A stretch of 64,000 bases of DNA, taken from contig NC_047066.1 of assembly GCF_902459465.1 (NCBI RefSeq), forward strand, positions 2,046,001 to 2,110,000, read 5' to 3'. The position numbers and the translations under genes are program-made. The notes beneath the pieces are model-generated. The model did not search any database. It saw only the letters and a program-made list of their open reading frames with translations, and was not told the origin of the DNA. Below are positions 34,365 to 45,396 of this stretch, piece after piece. Source of the stretch: Asterias rubens (taxonomy: Eukaryota; Echinodermata; Asteroidea; Forcipulatida; Asteriidae). The first letter of the stretch is position 1; the number at the start of each line of letters is the position of its first letter.

Positions 34365-34930
34365 AATAATTATTTTAATAAATAAGGGCTTCTTATATAG
34401 TGCTCCGATTCGTCACCCAGTGACGCTCATGGTGCTTCAACATTATTACCCCTGCCGTCGATTTCACCAAACTCTTCCTAACTGAAGATTAATCTTAGGA
34501 CTTAACCCTGCACTGTAACATGCAGACCTCAAGATTAATCCTAAGTTAGGACGTGTTACTCGTCCTAACTCGAGAAAGGATTAATCCTAGTGTTTCTTGA
34601 AATCGGCTGCTGGTCACTGGGCCTTATATCATTCCTTAAACCATCTCGGCTCCCTGGGGAGTATGCAGCAAAGTATACTCGGTACTTTCCAGAGTTCTGT
34701 GAACAAAAATCCGTAGGCAAATCACTCGGATGGGATTGAAACCCACGACCTTTGCATTACTAGAGAAGATGTCTTACCACTAGACCACCAAGCTAGCCCG
34801 GTGGCTAGAGACCATTCAAATCCATTTGGATCTAGTTGTAAGACATCTATTCTAGCAATGCATAGATCATGGGTTCGAATCCCGCTTGAGTAATTCAGGA
34901 AAGAACTGAATATATACAGTGCAGTGGTGT
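34365..34930. repeat. Nested repeat block: SINE tail, palindromic element, tRNA-like inverted pair
   Basis: A reversed SINE end (cttatatagtgctcc and 'catctcggctccctggggag') is interrupted by the palindromic 'cctaacttagga' element (34448-34608). It is followed by an R1 tRNA-like repeat (34665-34790) and, after a short loop, an inverted second copy of its tRNA-like part (to about 34925: 'gatcatgggttcgaatcccg'). Confidence 0.65.
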
Positions 34931-36513
34931 AAGGGTCAAAAACAAATTATATTCTTTACCCCTGAGGCAAAAACTAGCTTCTTGAAATATTTTATGAAGT
35001 TTGAAATTTTCCATAAAAGATTTCTTTAGGTACTGTGATTTCCCTTTTCTACAAAAAGACCAAGTATCAGAGTCTTTTTTAGAACATTTTCAAGACGCAA
35101 GAAAGTATTTGGATGTTTTTATTTACTATTAGCAACCTTTGATTTGCCGTTTATAGACACAAAAAATTGTCTAAGTATCTCTTATATAGTTCTTTGAAAT
35201 CTACTCAATGTACAGTACTGAATTTCCATTTGGTTTTTGCTTGTAAATGTGCACTTTGAAGAAAAACATTTAAGTGTTTGATGAAATGAAAAACAAAAAA
35301 AATGTATCTAACCAATTGTTTTGCATATGAGCTTATACCAGTAAGTTTTTTGTTTTCAAGAACTATCTTTCCGAAAAAGCTGTAGTGGCTAGATTTTTTT
35401 TTTTATTAATAGTCTCATTAATGATCAAAAATTTATTTTGTGGTTCTCAAGAAGTTTATAACAAAATCTCACACTTGAATTTTATGTGCATGACGTGTGT
35501 AGACAGTTTCTGTATCATGTTTTTTATGTTTATTACAGCATTGTGATCCCTTTGTTATGAGTAAACCATAACAATTTGTGTATAAATTACCACAAAAAGG
35601 CTTGAAATTCTTTTAAATATTTTCATATTTTAAACTTTTCTTAGATTTACATTTTTCAATTTTTACTTTTTATGCATGTTAGATTGCATTTATTATACAA
35701 ATATTAGGTAAGTTTAGTAAAGAAAACCAACAAAACAAAAAACCGCTATGGCATTTAAAAAAAAATTATTTAGATTTTCCTTTTCATAATATAAACTTTG
35801 TCTTAAATTTAAATGTTTCTCAACTAGACTGCATTTCTTACAAAATTGGTTAGTTTAGTTTAAAACAACAAGGCAAAGGCATTTTAATTTTTTTCTAGTT
35901 TAAAGTCTCAAGTTATCACCAAGCCAACTGTGCTGTAATCATGGATAAAGAATAATAAGTCCAAGAGCTCAATAAAGTACACCTTTTGGAGCGAATACCT
36001 GAACTTATGAAGTCAAATTTCCTTTAACATTAGTGACAAGTATAATGCAGCCTTCCAACTCCACCTCTCTCTCTCTTCTGTCTTTTCTGTAGCATATTTT
36101 TTTTCTCATATTCATGTTCAAAGCAGTCACTAGAGCCTGTAAGCTAGATCTGTGTTTCTCAAATGCCATGTGACTGGGATGCCTTCCCAGCTGCTAAGCA
36201 GAGCTGTCTCTTGTTTGGTTTTTAATATTTTAGAGAGTGCGCTAGACCTAGAATTTGTCAGATATATTTTCAGCTTAATGAATTTTATAGGCTCCTATAA
36301 TTTTAAGAACGACAACAATATTTACTTAGTTAGACACTGTTTGTCATAGATTATGTTAATTGCAAATCAGTAAACAAATAATAACAATGGATCATTTGAT
36401 AAACTAGTCAACTATGATAAAATGTAACACAATCTACTTGAAATTTATACAATTTGACAATTGGTTATATGTAGAAAACTTTACCAGGTAGTAACAAAGT
36501 ATTTTGCTCAGTT
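34931..36513. other. Intergenic stretch 3' of the TMCO6-like gene
   Basis: AT-rich with many A and T runs. Parts of 35500-36370 resemble 45130-46310 (for example 'taaaccataacaatttgtgt' and 'agagctgtctc'), so a diverged repeat or duplicated flank is shared between the two places. No coding region is supported. Confidence 0.4.
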
Positions 36514-36756
36514 AACCCTTTGGTGCACAAGTTGGTCGCTAGCAACGACCAAAATAACGTCAAAGTGGACTTTATAAACAGTCATAACTTTAAAAATACA
36601 ACCCCAAAATGCCCTTATTCCATTGTTGAGAGCGATTGTTGAGCTTTTTGCGTTTGGTGTGATGTTCATGAGGGGTTGCTGGTGAATTTTTTTGAGAAAA
36701 ACAATGTTGAACATTTTTTTATATTTTTTTTTATTAATCTGTGCACCAAAGGGTTA
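36514..36756. mobile_element. Short MITE-like element
   Basis: The left end taaccctttggtgcaca and right end tgtgcaccaaagggtta are perfect 17-bp inverted repeats around a ~210-bp non-coding core. Both ends are flanked by CAGT, a candidate 4-bp target duplication. Confidence 0.75.
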
Positions 36757-37365
36757 CAGTGCAAAGTGTACATCATTGTGTCTTTTAGCTGGTATCATAT
36801 TTCTGTTCAGTAAGATTTTCCTGAATAAAAGGAGGATTAATCAATCACTGTGTGATGGGTTTGTTTGTAGTTTAAATCAAGAGATCAGTGTCAGAGAAGT
36901 GGTTTGAATTTGATTCCTTTGTGGTTTCATGATAACTCAGAGTTCTTTGATCTTGACCTGTAAAAATTTGCTTTCAACACATTTTTTTGATGCATAAATA
37001 AAAGAGATGCTTAATAATATGAATAAAACCAAGTCTTTGTATTTCGCCAAATCCACCCAAAGAGTGTTCAGGGCGCATGAGAGAAAAACCCTCGAAAGAG
37101 GAAAATAGAACAGATTTTGTTTTTACAAACAAAAAATATAGTTTGCTTTTGCAGGTAAATTTTCAAGCTAATCTAAAAAGATTTAACACAAGCAATTTTC
37201 AAGCTAATCTTTATCAAAGTTTCAACACTAGAACTATTACAAATTTATTATGGTTAGTCATCCAGAGAGTGGATCTAAGCATGACAAAAATTACTTATCG
37301 CCTAATGACTTTCTCCTTTTAGAATGTAAGGGCAACCAAATCCCCACACCAATGAAAGGGTATTA

Positions 37366-37530
37366 GTGCACATTGTTGTGATTGGGAGTCTTGTGATGAG
37401 GCAAGTCCATTCAATGTTATCAGTTATAAGTTCTAAGATCATTGTTATGGAGGATGGAGATGTGGGAATGTGGGTGGGGCTCACAAATTGTAACTTTACA
37501 GAATATTTTCCAACATCTTTTCTTGATGTC
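37366..37530 (-). pseudogene. Decayed fragment of the Ig receptor family
   Basis: On the plus strand 'gtgattgggagtcttgtgat...gttatcagttataagttc...gggctcacaaattgtaactt tacagaatattttcc' aligns in order with the stalk and Ig C-terminal segment of genes A and B (16741-16885: 'gtgattgggagccctgtaga...ggctcgcaaagtgtaacg'). Frame and many bases are lost. It indicates that at least one further receptor copy once lay between the TMCO6-like gene and gene C. Confidence 0.65.
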
Positions 37531-38229
37531 TTTCCTTTAGGCCCCCTAACCTTTAATTTTATTTTGTGTTGGGCATCTTTGTAGTACTGACCATGGGCAG
37601 CCATCCTTCCATTAAAAATCACTCAATGCCCCTTATTTTTGACAGCGCGAGGGCGCTATAAATAGTATTTTTATCACTTCCGGGGGTACACGCGATTCGC
37701 CCTGCACAAATTAATAGGCGTTCTGTCACTTTTGTTGCGCCGTAGTTTCAATTTGCTTTAGAGGTGGATTATAACGGCTCCTTTAAAAGTCTTATTGTCT
37801 GTGATGGATTAGATGTCTGTGGTGGTAATGTGTTCCAATCTTTAAAAACTGTTTTGGGTATGAATGAATATACCCCCGGAAGTGATTGAGTGCGCCCTCA
37901 CACGGTCAAAAATATGGCCCATTGGAGGTGTATGACGCAGAGTATTCCAGTTTGTCTGGGGTTGCTTGTCGCTTAGTCCTATGTGTTGTTGTAAGTTTCA
38001 TCCCTCTGAAGAAAGTTCACATAGCGTTTAATCTGTCTTTAGTTAAATAGTGTACCTTTCTCACTATAATGATTATGTTAGTCCATTTGTGTTTTGGTTT
38101 GTCTAGGCATGGCAACCACAAGCTTTGGCTTTTCTGGTCATGCCCCCATTTCCAATCATCCTCTTACTGTTCTTTGTTGTTGTTATTTTGATTCTTGGTT
38201 GTATTGGAAATACATGTCTTTAAATGAAA

Positions 38230-38875
38230 TGAATTTTTTGGGTTGAACAAAGAATTGACTAGAGTGGGATTCGAACCAACGACCTCCGGATTAATGTGCC
38301 GGCGCTCTACCAACTGAGCTATCTAGCCCTATATTGGCGGTGTCCCTATTTTGTCAATGTCTTTGTTTGGGGGTGCCAGTCAGAAGCCATTCAACCGTTA
38401 ACTGCCGTGTAGCCAGGGATCACACCCAAATTACGATACAACCTGGGAAGCGGCAGCCAGGGGAACACCTTAAGGGGATGCTACTTTTGTTTCAGATATT
38501 AATATAAACCACAAGGGAAACTGACTGGGTAAATTTTGAAATGATTTTTGGGGTTGAACAAAGAATTTACTAGAGTGGGATTCGAACCAACGACCTCCGG
38601 ATTACCGTGCTGGCGCTCTACCAATTACTGAGCTATCTAGCCCTATATCATTTCAGCAGTTAACGGTTGTACGGCTTCTGACTGGCACCCCCGAACAAAG
38701 ATATTGACAAAATAGGGACACCGCCAATATAGGGCTAGATAGCTCAGTTGGTAGAGGGCCAGTTGGTAGAGGGTTAATCCGGAGGTTGTTGGTTCGAATC
38801 CCACTCTAGTCAATTCTTTGTTCAACCCCAGAAAACATTTCGAAATTTACCCAGTCAGTTTCCCTTGTGGTTTAT
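38230..38875. repeat. tRNA-like foldback repeat (family R2), three tRNA-like units
   Basis: Two reversed tRNA-like units (about 38255-38335 and 38570-38645, 'gggattcgaaccaacgacct...gagctatctagccctata') and one forward unit (38723-38815) are arranged as direct and inverted copies. The shared outer sequence is 'ggttgaacaaagaattgact' and the inner sequence 'caaccgttaactgccgtgta'. The forward-reading unit has A box (tagctcagttggtagag) and B box (ggttcgaatccc), but the acceptor stem does not pair well. These are tRNA-derived repeats rather than functional genes. Confidence 0.65.
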
Positions 38876-40018
38876 ATTGAAATGAAATGAAATGAAATGA
38901 AAGAAAAAACAGCTAGTACTAAAAAAAAAAGTCTTTCCTACTTCCTTTTCAACCTCCTACAACCCAAATAACTTTGTGCTCTAACCATGTCATGTACGAC
39001 CTTATAATTATCAACTAACGGTTGCATGGCAACTGTTGCTAGTGTATGCTTTGCTTGTATGTAAAAACAAAATGTTGGGGGATGAACTACCTCATGTGAT
39101 ATTTTGTCAGACATGTTTTACGAAGTAGGGTCAAAGGTACCAAGTCCCCATTGAGTTGGCTGTGGTTCTTACTATCTTATTTGAAGTAAATAAGACGGCT
39201 GACTGTTAAAGTTAGAACAAAACGACTCAACTTATTTTACAGTGGCCGCAGGGCTATATATGTATTAGTCTCAAATGATGATAATTCTTACTTCTTACAC
39301 TAAATTTTTGTTTTCTTTCTTTGAGTTTGAAGTTTAAAAATTGACATGTCCCTTCATCAACAAGTTTGTTTTCTTGTTCAATTGGTATATAACTTAACAG
39401 GTGTAAATTTTGCATCAGGGATTAATGGATTTACTCAATCATTCTAAAAGGACCAGTTCAAATTTTTAAGAAAGTTCTTAGTCCACAAAATAGTGCCTAT
39501 CATCAAACAGTCCATAAATCAAGAAAAAGCGTGACAACGATGGTCTACATGAGTTATGACAAGCGAGAAAAACAACTCCACACGATAATACAAAATAAAA
39601 AAACTTTGAATTGTCTTATATAGACTCTAGAAAGGGAAACCCCCAAAAGTTTCCAATGTTCTTGGAGAGTTCAGCTGAAAGTTAACCTATGACCTCGAGA
39701 ATGTTCTCCCACAAAGTGTAGACAGACCTGCTGAGAAAACACTGGGTGCATGTTTGCTTCGTTATAATTGGTACAGCCCTGTCCTCTCAAGCAAAGAAGT
39801 GTCGGGGGTGATAACTCTTCCATGAGGGCCGAGGGTGGTGCAGCTTGACATAGTAGGACCATTGGCCTCTAGCTCTAAGGTGATATAGAGTGTCAAGTGA
39901 CACAACTTGGCCAACTAATTGGACATTATTGCATTGACTGTGCTGAGTTTCAGAAAACTAATAACTATTTACTTTGATCCGAGTTGTAATTCAAAAGGTA
40001 AACTTTTCCTTCTCAACC
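38876..40018. other. 5' flank of gene C
   Basis: Starts with a short aatga repeat (38880-38900). No coding sequence is supported. It does not obviously match the 5' flanks of genes A and B, so gene C seems to have a different promoter region. Confidence 0.4.
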
Positions 40019-42454
40019 ATGATGAAATACTTGTCTCTGTATTTGCTGATGGTGTTGTTCTGTGCTACAATTTGTTGGTCTCAAGATCCTATCATCACGT
40101 TGACAGCCAATGTTGAAAACGCCACTGGCCCTGTTGGCGTCTATGAAGGAGACAGCCTCATGCTGACATGTCAAGTACAAAACTTATATGATGGAGTAGT
40201 TGGTTGGATCTTCAGGACAACCCGAATTAGAGCGAATACAAATACAGCAAAGTATAACGTGACAGCTAATGGATCATTGTCCACGTTAACCATTTTAAAT
40301 TTGATGCATGTACAAGATGCAGGACCTTACAGCTGTGGAGTGTTTCTGAGCGAGGAATTGTCAAATCCTTTGGTTCGAGAGACTCTTGAAATACTTGTCT
40401 ACTACTTCCCAGATCCAATATGTATTGGGCCAGTGGTCATTACAGAGGGAGAACTAGTCACCTTTCGATGTGAAAGTGAGCCTGGAGAGCAGCCAGTTGA
40501 CTTGACATGGAGATGGGATTCAGGGACAGTTCAGGAATTGTTCAGCACTTCTGGTGTGCAAAACGGTAAGAAATTTGTGGACTACATTTTTCTGCCGAGT
40601 AAAAATGACAATGGGCTGACTGCTTACTGTATCATATCAAGTAGTGCAATCTTGAGAGAAAAAACATCTAATTGTTCGGTTGGACCTTTGAGTGTCCAGT
40701 ACCCTCCTACTAGCATCTCTTTAACCAATCAAATTGTCTCGTACAGCAACTCCACATATGACGCCATCTTGTGTAGTGCTTCAGCTTTTCCAACTGACAT
40801 TTCTTATACCTGGAGCTTTAACACATTTCTGGATTCATCTCAACAAACATTGATCAATGGCAACCAGACCTTGGTCATTCTCAATGTGACGTTGTGTGAG
40901 TTTCCAATCGTAGCGACCTGCCACGCCTCTAACAAAATCGGAAAGATTGCTGCTAGGTACCCACTTTGTGAGCCCCCTCCACCACCCTCATCTACAACTC
41001 AGTTGGGTACAACAACTGTAGCCTTGAAACCTATAACATCAAATGGACTGATCGCCACTACAGGACTCCCAATTGTAAAAACCGACCAAATAACGTTAAA
41101 TGGACTTGCCTCTATGACAACAACTGACCAAGTTGCCTCTACAACACTCCCAATTGGAACAAATGACCAAGGTTCGTCAATTGGACTGGCCTCTACAGCA
41201 CTCCCAATTGCAACAAATGACCAGGTTACATCAAATGGACTGGCCTCTACAGCACTCCCAATTGGAACAAATGACCAAGGTTCGTCAATTGGACTGGCCT
41301 CTACAGCACTCCCAATTGCAACAAATGACCAGGTTACATCAAATGGACTGGCCTCTACAGCACTCCCAATTGGAACAAATGACCAAGGTTCGTCAATTGG
41401 ACTGGCCTCTACAGCACTCCCAATTGCAACAAATGACCAGGTTACATCAAATGGACTGGCCTCTACAACACTCCCAATTGGAACAAATGACCAAGGTTCG
41501 TCAATTGGACTGGCCTCTACAACACTCCCAATTGCAACAAATGACCAAGCTATGTCAATTGGACTGGCCTCTACAGCACTTCCAATTGGAACAATTGACC
41601 AAGTTGTGACGACTCCCCAAGCTCCTCAACCCCCAGTGCCACTTGCATTGATAATAATTATTTCTGTAAGTTTGTTTTCAATTGCCCTTTGCATAAGCTT
41701 GTGTTGTTGTGTCGCACAACCTTCATGCTGTTCAGGACAATTGGAGGTGAACGAAGGGGATACAGAACATGTTAATGTACACCTCACAGGGGATTCTAGA
41801 ATTCTGAATATTGTAAACGCACAAGAACATATTCTGGTGGACAATCCAGTATTTGAGATGAATACCCTAAACCAGCAAGAACCCAACATCCCTCACGAAC
41901 AACCTCTCAAATGGTGTGAGGGCGCCATCTATCCCCTTGAGGAAGTTGTTATCAACACAAGTCCCAATAATCCAGAAGAGATAGTCCATACACGAGTAGA
42001 CAGCAGCAACAACACAGACTTTGAAAACAACAATTCTATATCTGACCCTGAGAATGAAGACGATGGTAGCCAAGGAAAAGACCAAGGTGATGCCAACCAA
42101 GGACAGGGCAAGAATCTTGACAAGCCAGCCTTAGAAGATGAAGGAGTTGATGAGAACTTCAATGATGACGGTAACCAAGGAAACAACAAGCAAGATGAGG
42201 AGACTAGTGATCCTAAGAACCCGTCCTCAGAACCTGAAGAGGACCAAGTAGAAGACAAAGAAGACATCGATGAAGATGATATCAAGGATGATGAGAAGAT
42301 GGTTGATCCTCCAATTATTGAAGTAGAAACAGACTTGAACCCTGATGACCCAAGAAGGAGGGTTGTACAAGAAGCTCTTTTAGCAACACAAGTGAACTAC
42401 ATTGAGAGTCAGGCAAAAAGAGGTTTCAAGAGGAAACAAGAAATGGAACCCTAA
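40019..42454 (+). CDS. Three-Ig-domain type I membrane protein with repeat stalk and full acidic tail (gene C)
   Basis: A single-exon frame of about 811 codons from ATG 40019, chosen because it begins MMKYLSLYLLMVLFCATICW, a signal peptide aligned with genes A and B. The open frame extends 15 codons further up but without a reason to start there. Ig1, Ig2 and Ig3 closely match A and B. The two-Ig module is absent. Instead a Ser/Thr/Asn/Asp-rich stalk contains an 18-residue tandem repeat (about 41131-41600), probably O-glycosylated. A membrane helix follows (about 41638-41712, LALIIIISVSLFSIALCISL with a Cys-rich edge). The ~250-residue tail is highly acidic (DFENNNSISDPENED..., EPEEDQVEDKEDIDEDDIKD) and ends in a basic stretch (RGFKRKQEMEP). 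It is the only family member here with an intact tail and is likely the reference for the ancestral C-terminus. Confidence 0.87.
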   Translation: MMKYLSLYLLMVLFCATICWSQDPIITLTANVENATGPVGVYEGDSLMLTCQVQNLYDGVVGWIFRTTRIRANTNTAKYNVTANGSLSTLTILNLMHVQDAGPYSCGVFLSEELSNPLVRETLEILVYYFPDPICIGPVVITEGELVTFRCESEPGEQPVDLTWRWDSGTVQELFSTSGVQNGKKFVDYIFLPSKNDNGLTAYCIISSSAILREKTSNCSVGPLSVQYPPTSISLTNQIVSYSNSTYDAILCSASAFPTDISYTWSFNTFLDSSQQTLINGNQTLVILNVTLCEFPIVATCHASNKIGKIAARYPLCEPPPPPSSTTQLGTTTVALKPITSNGLIATTGLPIVKTDQITLNGLASMTTTDQVASTTLPIGTNDQGSSIGLASTALPIATNDQVTSNGLASTALPIGTNDQGSSIGLASTALPIATNDQVTSNGLASTALPIGTNDQGSSIGLASTALPIATNDQVTSNGLASTTLPIGTNDQGSSIGLASTTLPIATNDQAMSIGLASTALPIGTIDQVVTTPQAPQPPVPLALIIIISVSLFSIALCISLCCCVAQPSCCSGQLEVNEGDTEHVNVHLTGDSRILNIVNAQEHILVDNPVFEMNTLNQQEPNIPHEQPLKWCEGAIYPLEEVVINTSPNNPEEIVHTRVDSSNNTDFENNNSISDPENEDDGSQGKDQGDANQGQGKNLDKPALEDEGVDENFNDDGNQGNNKQDEETSDPKNPSSEPEEDQVEDKEDIDEDDIKDDEKMVDPPIIEVETDLNPDDPRRRVVQEALLATQVNYIESQAKRGFKRKQEMEP
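41131..41600 (+). repeat. Coding minisatellite: 54-bp units in a 108-bp higher-order repeat
   Basis: The marker 'ggttcgtcaattgg' recurs at 41171, 41279, 41387 and 41495, an exact 108-bp spacing. Each 108-bp unit has two 54-bp halves encoding STALPIATNDQVTSNGLA and STALPIGTNDQGSSIGLA. Copies are almost identical, so the array is young and likely length-variable. Because 54 is divisible by three, the other frames are open too; they are by-products. Confidence 0.92.
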
Positions 42455-43704
42455 AGTCCTGTCAAAAATCGCCAATCAGGTTTGTGAACTTGTTATTTAA
42501 TAGTCATAACAACTTTAAATGACATTGCCTGTTTTTGTTTTTATATCAAAACTAGGTAATGCTGTAATTGTAACAACAACAAAAAAATCACACAAAGAAA
42601 TCAATCTATCAAACAACTTTAAGTGCATTTTCCATTTGTCTTTTAAAAATGACTAATAATAATTCTGATTTGTTTTTTTATAAAAACTAATTTGGACAGG
42701 TAATGCTATATAAAAACATTTAATACAAAAAAAATTAAAAAAAGTTTTGCAAATGCCATGGCAAGCACAAGTTTTCAAAGCACTTTGAAATGCAGTCTGG
42801 GAATTATTTAACGAAGACTGCTTGAAGCTTGATGTCAAGTTTTTGTAAAAACTAATACATTGATTGTTCAACCAGGTTTTCCTCAACTCTTTTAAAGGCA
42901 TGCAACTTATTAGAGCCAAATAAAAGGCTGTAAGCATGACAAAACTTGCTAAGCACAGAAGAGTATTGCTTAGCAGAAACAGGTTACTAGCCCAAATTAC
43001 ATCACGTTTGCATTGTTGTGGCATGGTGCTGATTCAATTTTTGCTTAACAAAGAAATTTGTCAAGCAGTATGTTGTGCCTATAAAAGCTTTATGAAGTTT
43101 GCCTCATCTGATGTATTTAGACCACTTTACACTTGTGTACAAAACAAGAGTCTTTTTATATTTACACTGGCACTGTGGGAAATGTTCCATTCTGTGTGAT
43201 AAATTCCTCATAAATCGAAGAGTTAAACTTTTATAAAATCTGCAGAAGTTTTGGGATATGCCCCCTCTTCTTCATATCAAAGGTTATTAAACACCAGACA
43301 GTACAATCTCCATCAAGTCTTAGATTTTATGATTTCTTCCATTGGGGCTGTGTACAAATCATGCCTGCAGAATTATGAAGTTATGTAGTTCTTGTGCAAA
43401 CATGTCATAGGTCACATTGTCTGTACAAAGTCTTACTGCATGTTTTGACAAACTGCAGTTGCATGCCCTTGGGTGGATTTCACAAAGAGTTAAGACTTAA
43501 GTCTTAAACTCGTCCTAACTTAGGACTAGCCTTAAGTTTTAATATCTCCTAGGACAAATCTCAAGTTAGGACTCTATGTGAAACAGACCCCAGCTCTGTA
43601 TAACCGTAATTTTATGCCAACAGCAGAATGTTTGTCAATCTAAAAAATAGAATTAGCTGTTGCAAACTAATACTTCCATCACACCCATCTCATTCTCACT
43701 ATGT
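42455..43704. other. 3' flank of gene C
   Basis: Presumably contains the gene C 3' UTR. It also has a 'gagccaaat...gcttagcag' repeat remnant (42910-43050) and a palindromic 'cctaacttagga' element at 43480-43592. No coding region seen. Confidence 0.4.
43480..43592. repeat. Palindromic 'cctaacttagga' element
   Basis: Short copy: 'ggatttcacaaagagttaag...cgtcctaacttaggactagc' followed by the inverted half 'aagttaggactctatgtgaa'. Confidence 0.65.
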
Positions 43705-43838
43705 TATGAAAAATGTAGTCTTGTTGCAAGACGATAGTAATGTGCGCAGCGAGGAGGGAGCGAGCGAGCGAGGGACCGCAAGAGTGGAGTGATAGTGTGA
43801 ATAACAACGTCTTGCACCAAGACTACATTTTTCAGAAC
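43705..43838. repeat. Foldback element with GC-rich core
   Basis: The arms 'gaaaaatgtagtcttgttgc' (43708) and 'aagactacatttttcag' (43819) are inverted repeats around a purine-rich, CpG-containing core 'agcgaggagggagcgagcga'. Related arms occur at 49562 ('catagtcttggtcccaagac'). Confidence 0.6.
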
Positions 43839-45380
43839 GTATATGTACATGTAGTGAAAATGAGTTCAGTGTGGTGGGGATATATCATCCAAAAGGACCT
43901 ATGGTACAAATGCAAGACAAAGTTAATGGCCTGAAGTTTCGACCCTAGCAGGAGGTCTTTCTCGAAAGCTAAAAAAATGAGAGGAAAATATTAAACAGTT
44001 GACTACATGAATTATTTATACTAATGTATATTTATGTGTTTTCCTAATGTAAATAATTATCATCGGCTTTCCCTAATGTACATATATTATTTCAGGTTTT
44101 TCCGTCCAGCTTCAGCAAAATCTATCATTTGAGCACCTGACTCATTCACTTTCGTTTGATAATAAATGCGCCATTGCATCAGCACTTACTAGTCAAAAGG
44201 TGTAATTCAAATGAACAGTTCATTGAAATCAATCAAAGATCATTGCATTGTGCAATTTCTTTGCACAATGATGTTCTATTAAAACAGGCAAAAAAAAATT
44301 CTTTGAGGTTTTTTGAATGAATGTTTGATATTAGCAGAAAGTATGAGTTCAAAACTCTCATAAATTTTGTTGTGATTCATTCATTTGTATAGCTGTTTTA
44401 TTTTTGTGCATACATGTTATGCAAAAGGTGTCAGGCAAAGAGCCAATTGCTAAATGACATTGTCTTGAATCGAGTGATTCTCAACTCTTAAAGACCCGCT
44501 TGAACAAAAATTTCAAGTCGTTAACTTTGCTGAATTTCATTTAAAATGTTTTCAATCAATAAGGAAAACAGGTCATATGACTATAAATAGATTTTAATCG
44601 TGTAAAAAAAACAATCATTTTGAATACCCTTATCCAGTGCTTTTCTGAAAGATTCATGAAAAGCTCCGTTACGTCATCACTCATTTTACGTCATAGTTGG
44701 GAGCTCCAATTTGTATAGCTGCTTTGTTGCAGCGTGAAGGTATAACAAAGAAAAACTCCCAGACATGAGGTCAAAGCATTTTCATTTTAATGCACGCCGT
44801 CAACAACAGAAGTATTTTTAGTTTTTAAAAATCTTGAGGTGATTTTTTAATTGATTATTACGAAATATTCAGAAGTGTACACATGTCAAAACTTGGTGAA
44901 CAAACGCAATATAAACAAATTAAAATGGCATTTCCCATAAAAACATGCAGCTCAAGTAGATGTTTAAGAATAAGAAGTCAGAAGACAAAAGTCCCTTCTT
45001 GACAGACATTTCTTTAATGTTATTTTGTAAACACACCTTCCAGGAAGTTAAGCTACAAAATTGTACACAGGCTGGAGATATGTTTCCATCATAATAAGAA
45101 CAATAAGAATATTGTATTAACCTTTTCATACCAGTAAAGCATAACAATTTGTGCATAATAAATTACAGAAAATGCTATAAATTCTTTTTAATTATTCTCA
45201 AATGATAAACTTTAAAAAAATTGTATTCTTCTCTTACTTAATCTTAGCTTTGTGTGTACAATGTTAGATTGCATTTATTGTGTTAGTTTAGTAAACAAAA
45301 ACAATAAAGATATACAGTATTTTTAAACTTACAGTTTGAAAACCCGCTTAAAGTAAGATGATGCCGAACATGGCCCAATA
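43839..45380. other. Intergenic stretch, nothing recognised
   Basis: AT-rich sequence without a supported coding region. Inverted phrases 'attgcattgtgcaat/ttgcacaatgat' near 44250-44272 form a small hairpin. From about 45120 it resembles 35560-35900. Confidence 0.35.
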
Positions 45381-45396
45381 TTATAGAGCTGCTTAA

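Noticed and set aside
38723..38815. Functional tRNA gene on the plus strand
   Set aside because: A and B boxes are present, but a duplicated D-arm segment (gttggtagagggccagttgg) and an unpaired acceptor stem argue for a tRNA-derived repeat.
39974..40018. Extended start of gene C 15 codons upstream
   Set aside because: The upstream ATG would bury the signal peptide. The ATG at 40019 aligns with the starts of genes A and B.
41133..41609. Second open frame through the gene C stalk repeat (158 codons, Gln/His-rich)
   Set aside because: It overlaps the receptor coding repeat in another frame and exists only because the 54-bp unit keeps all frames periodic.
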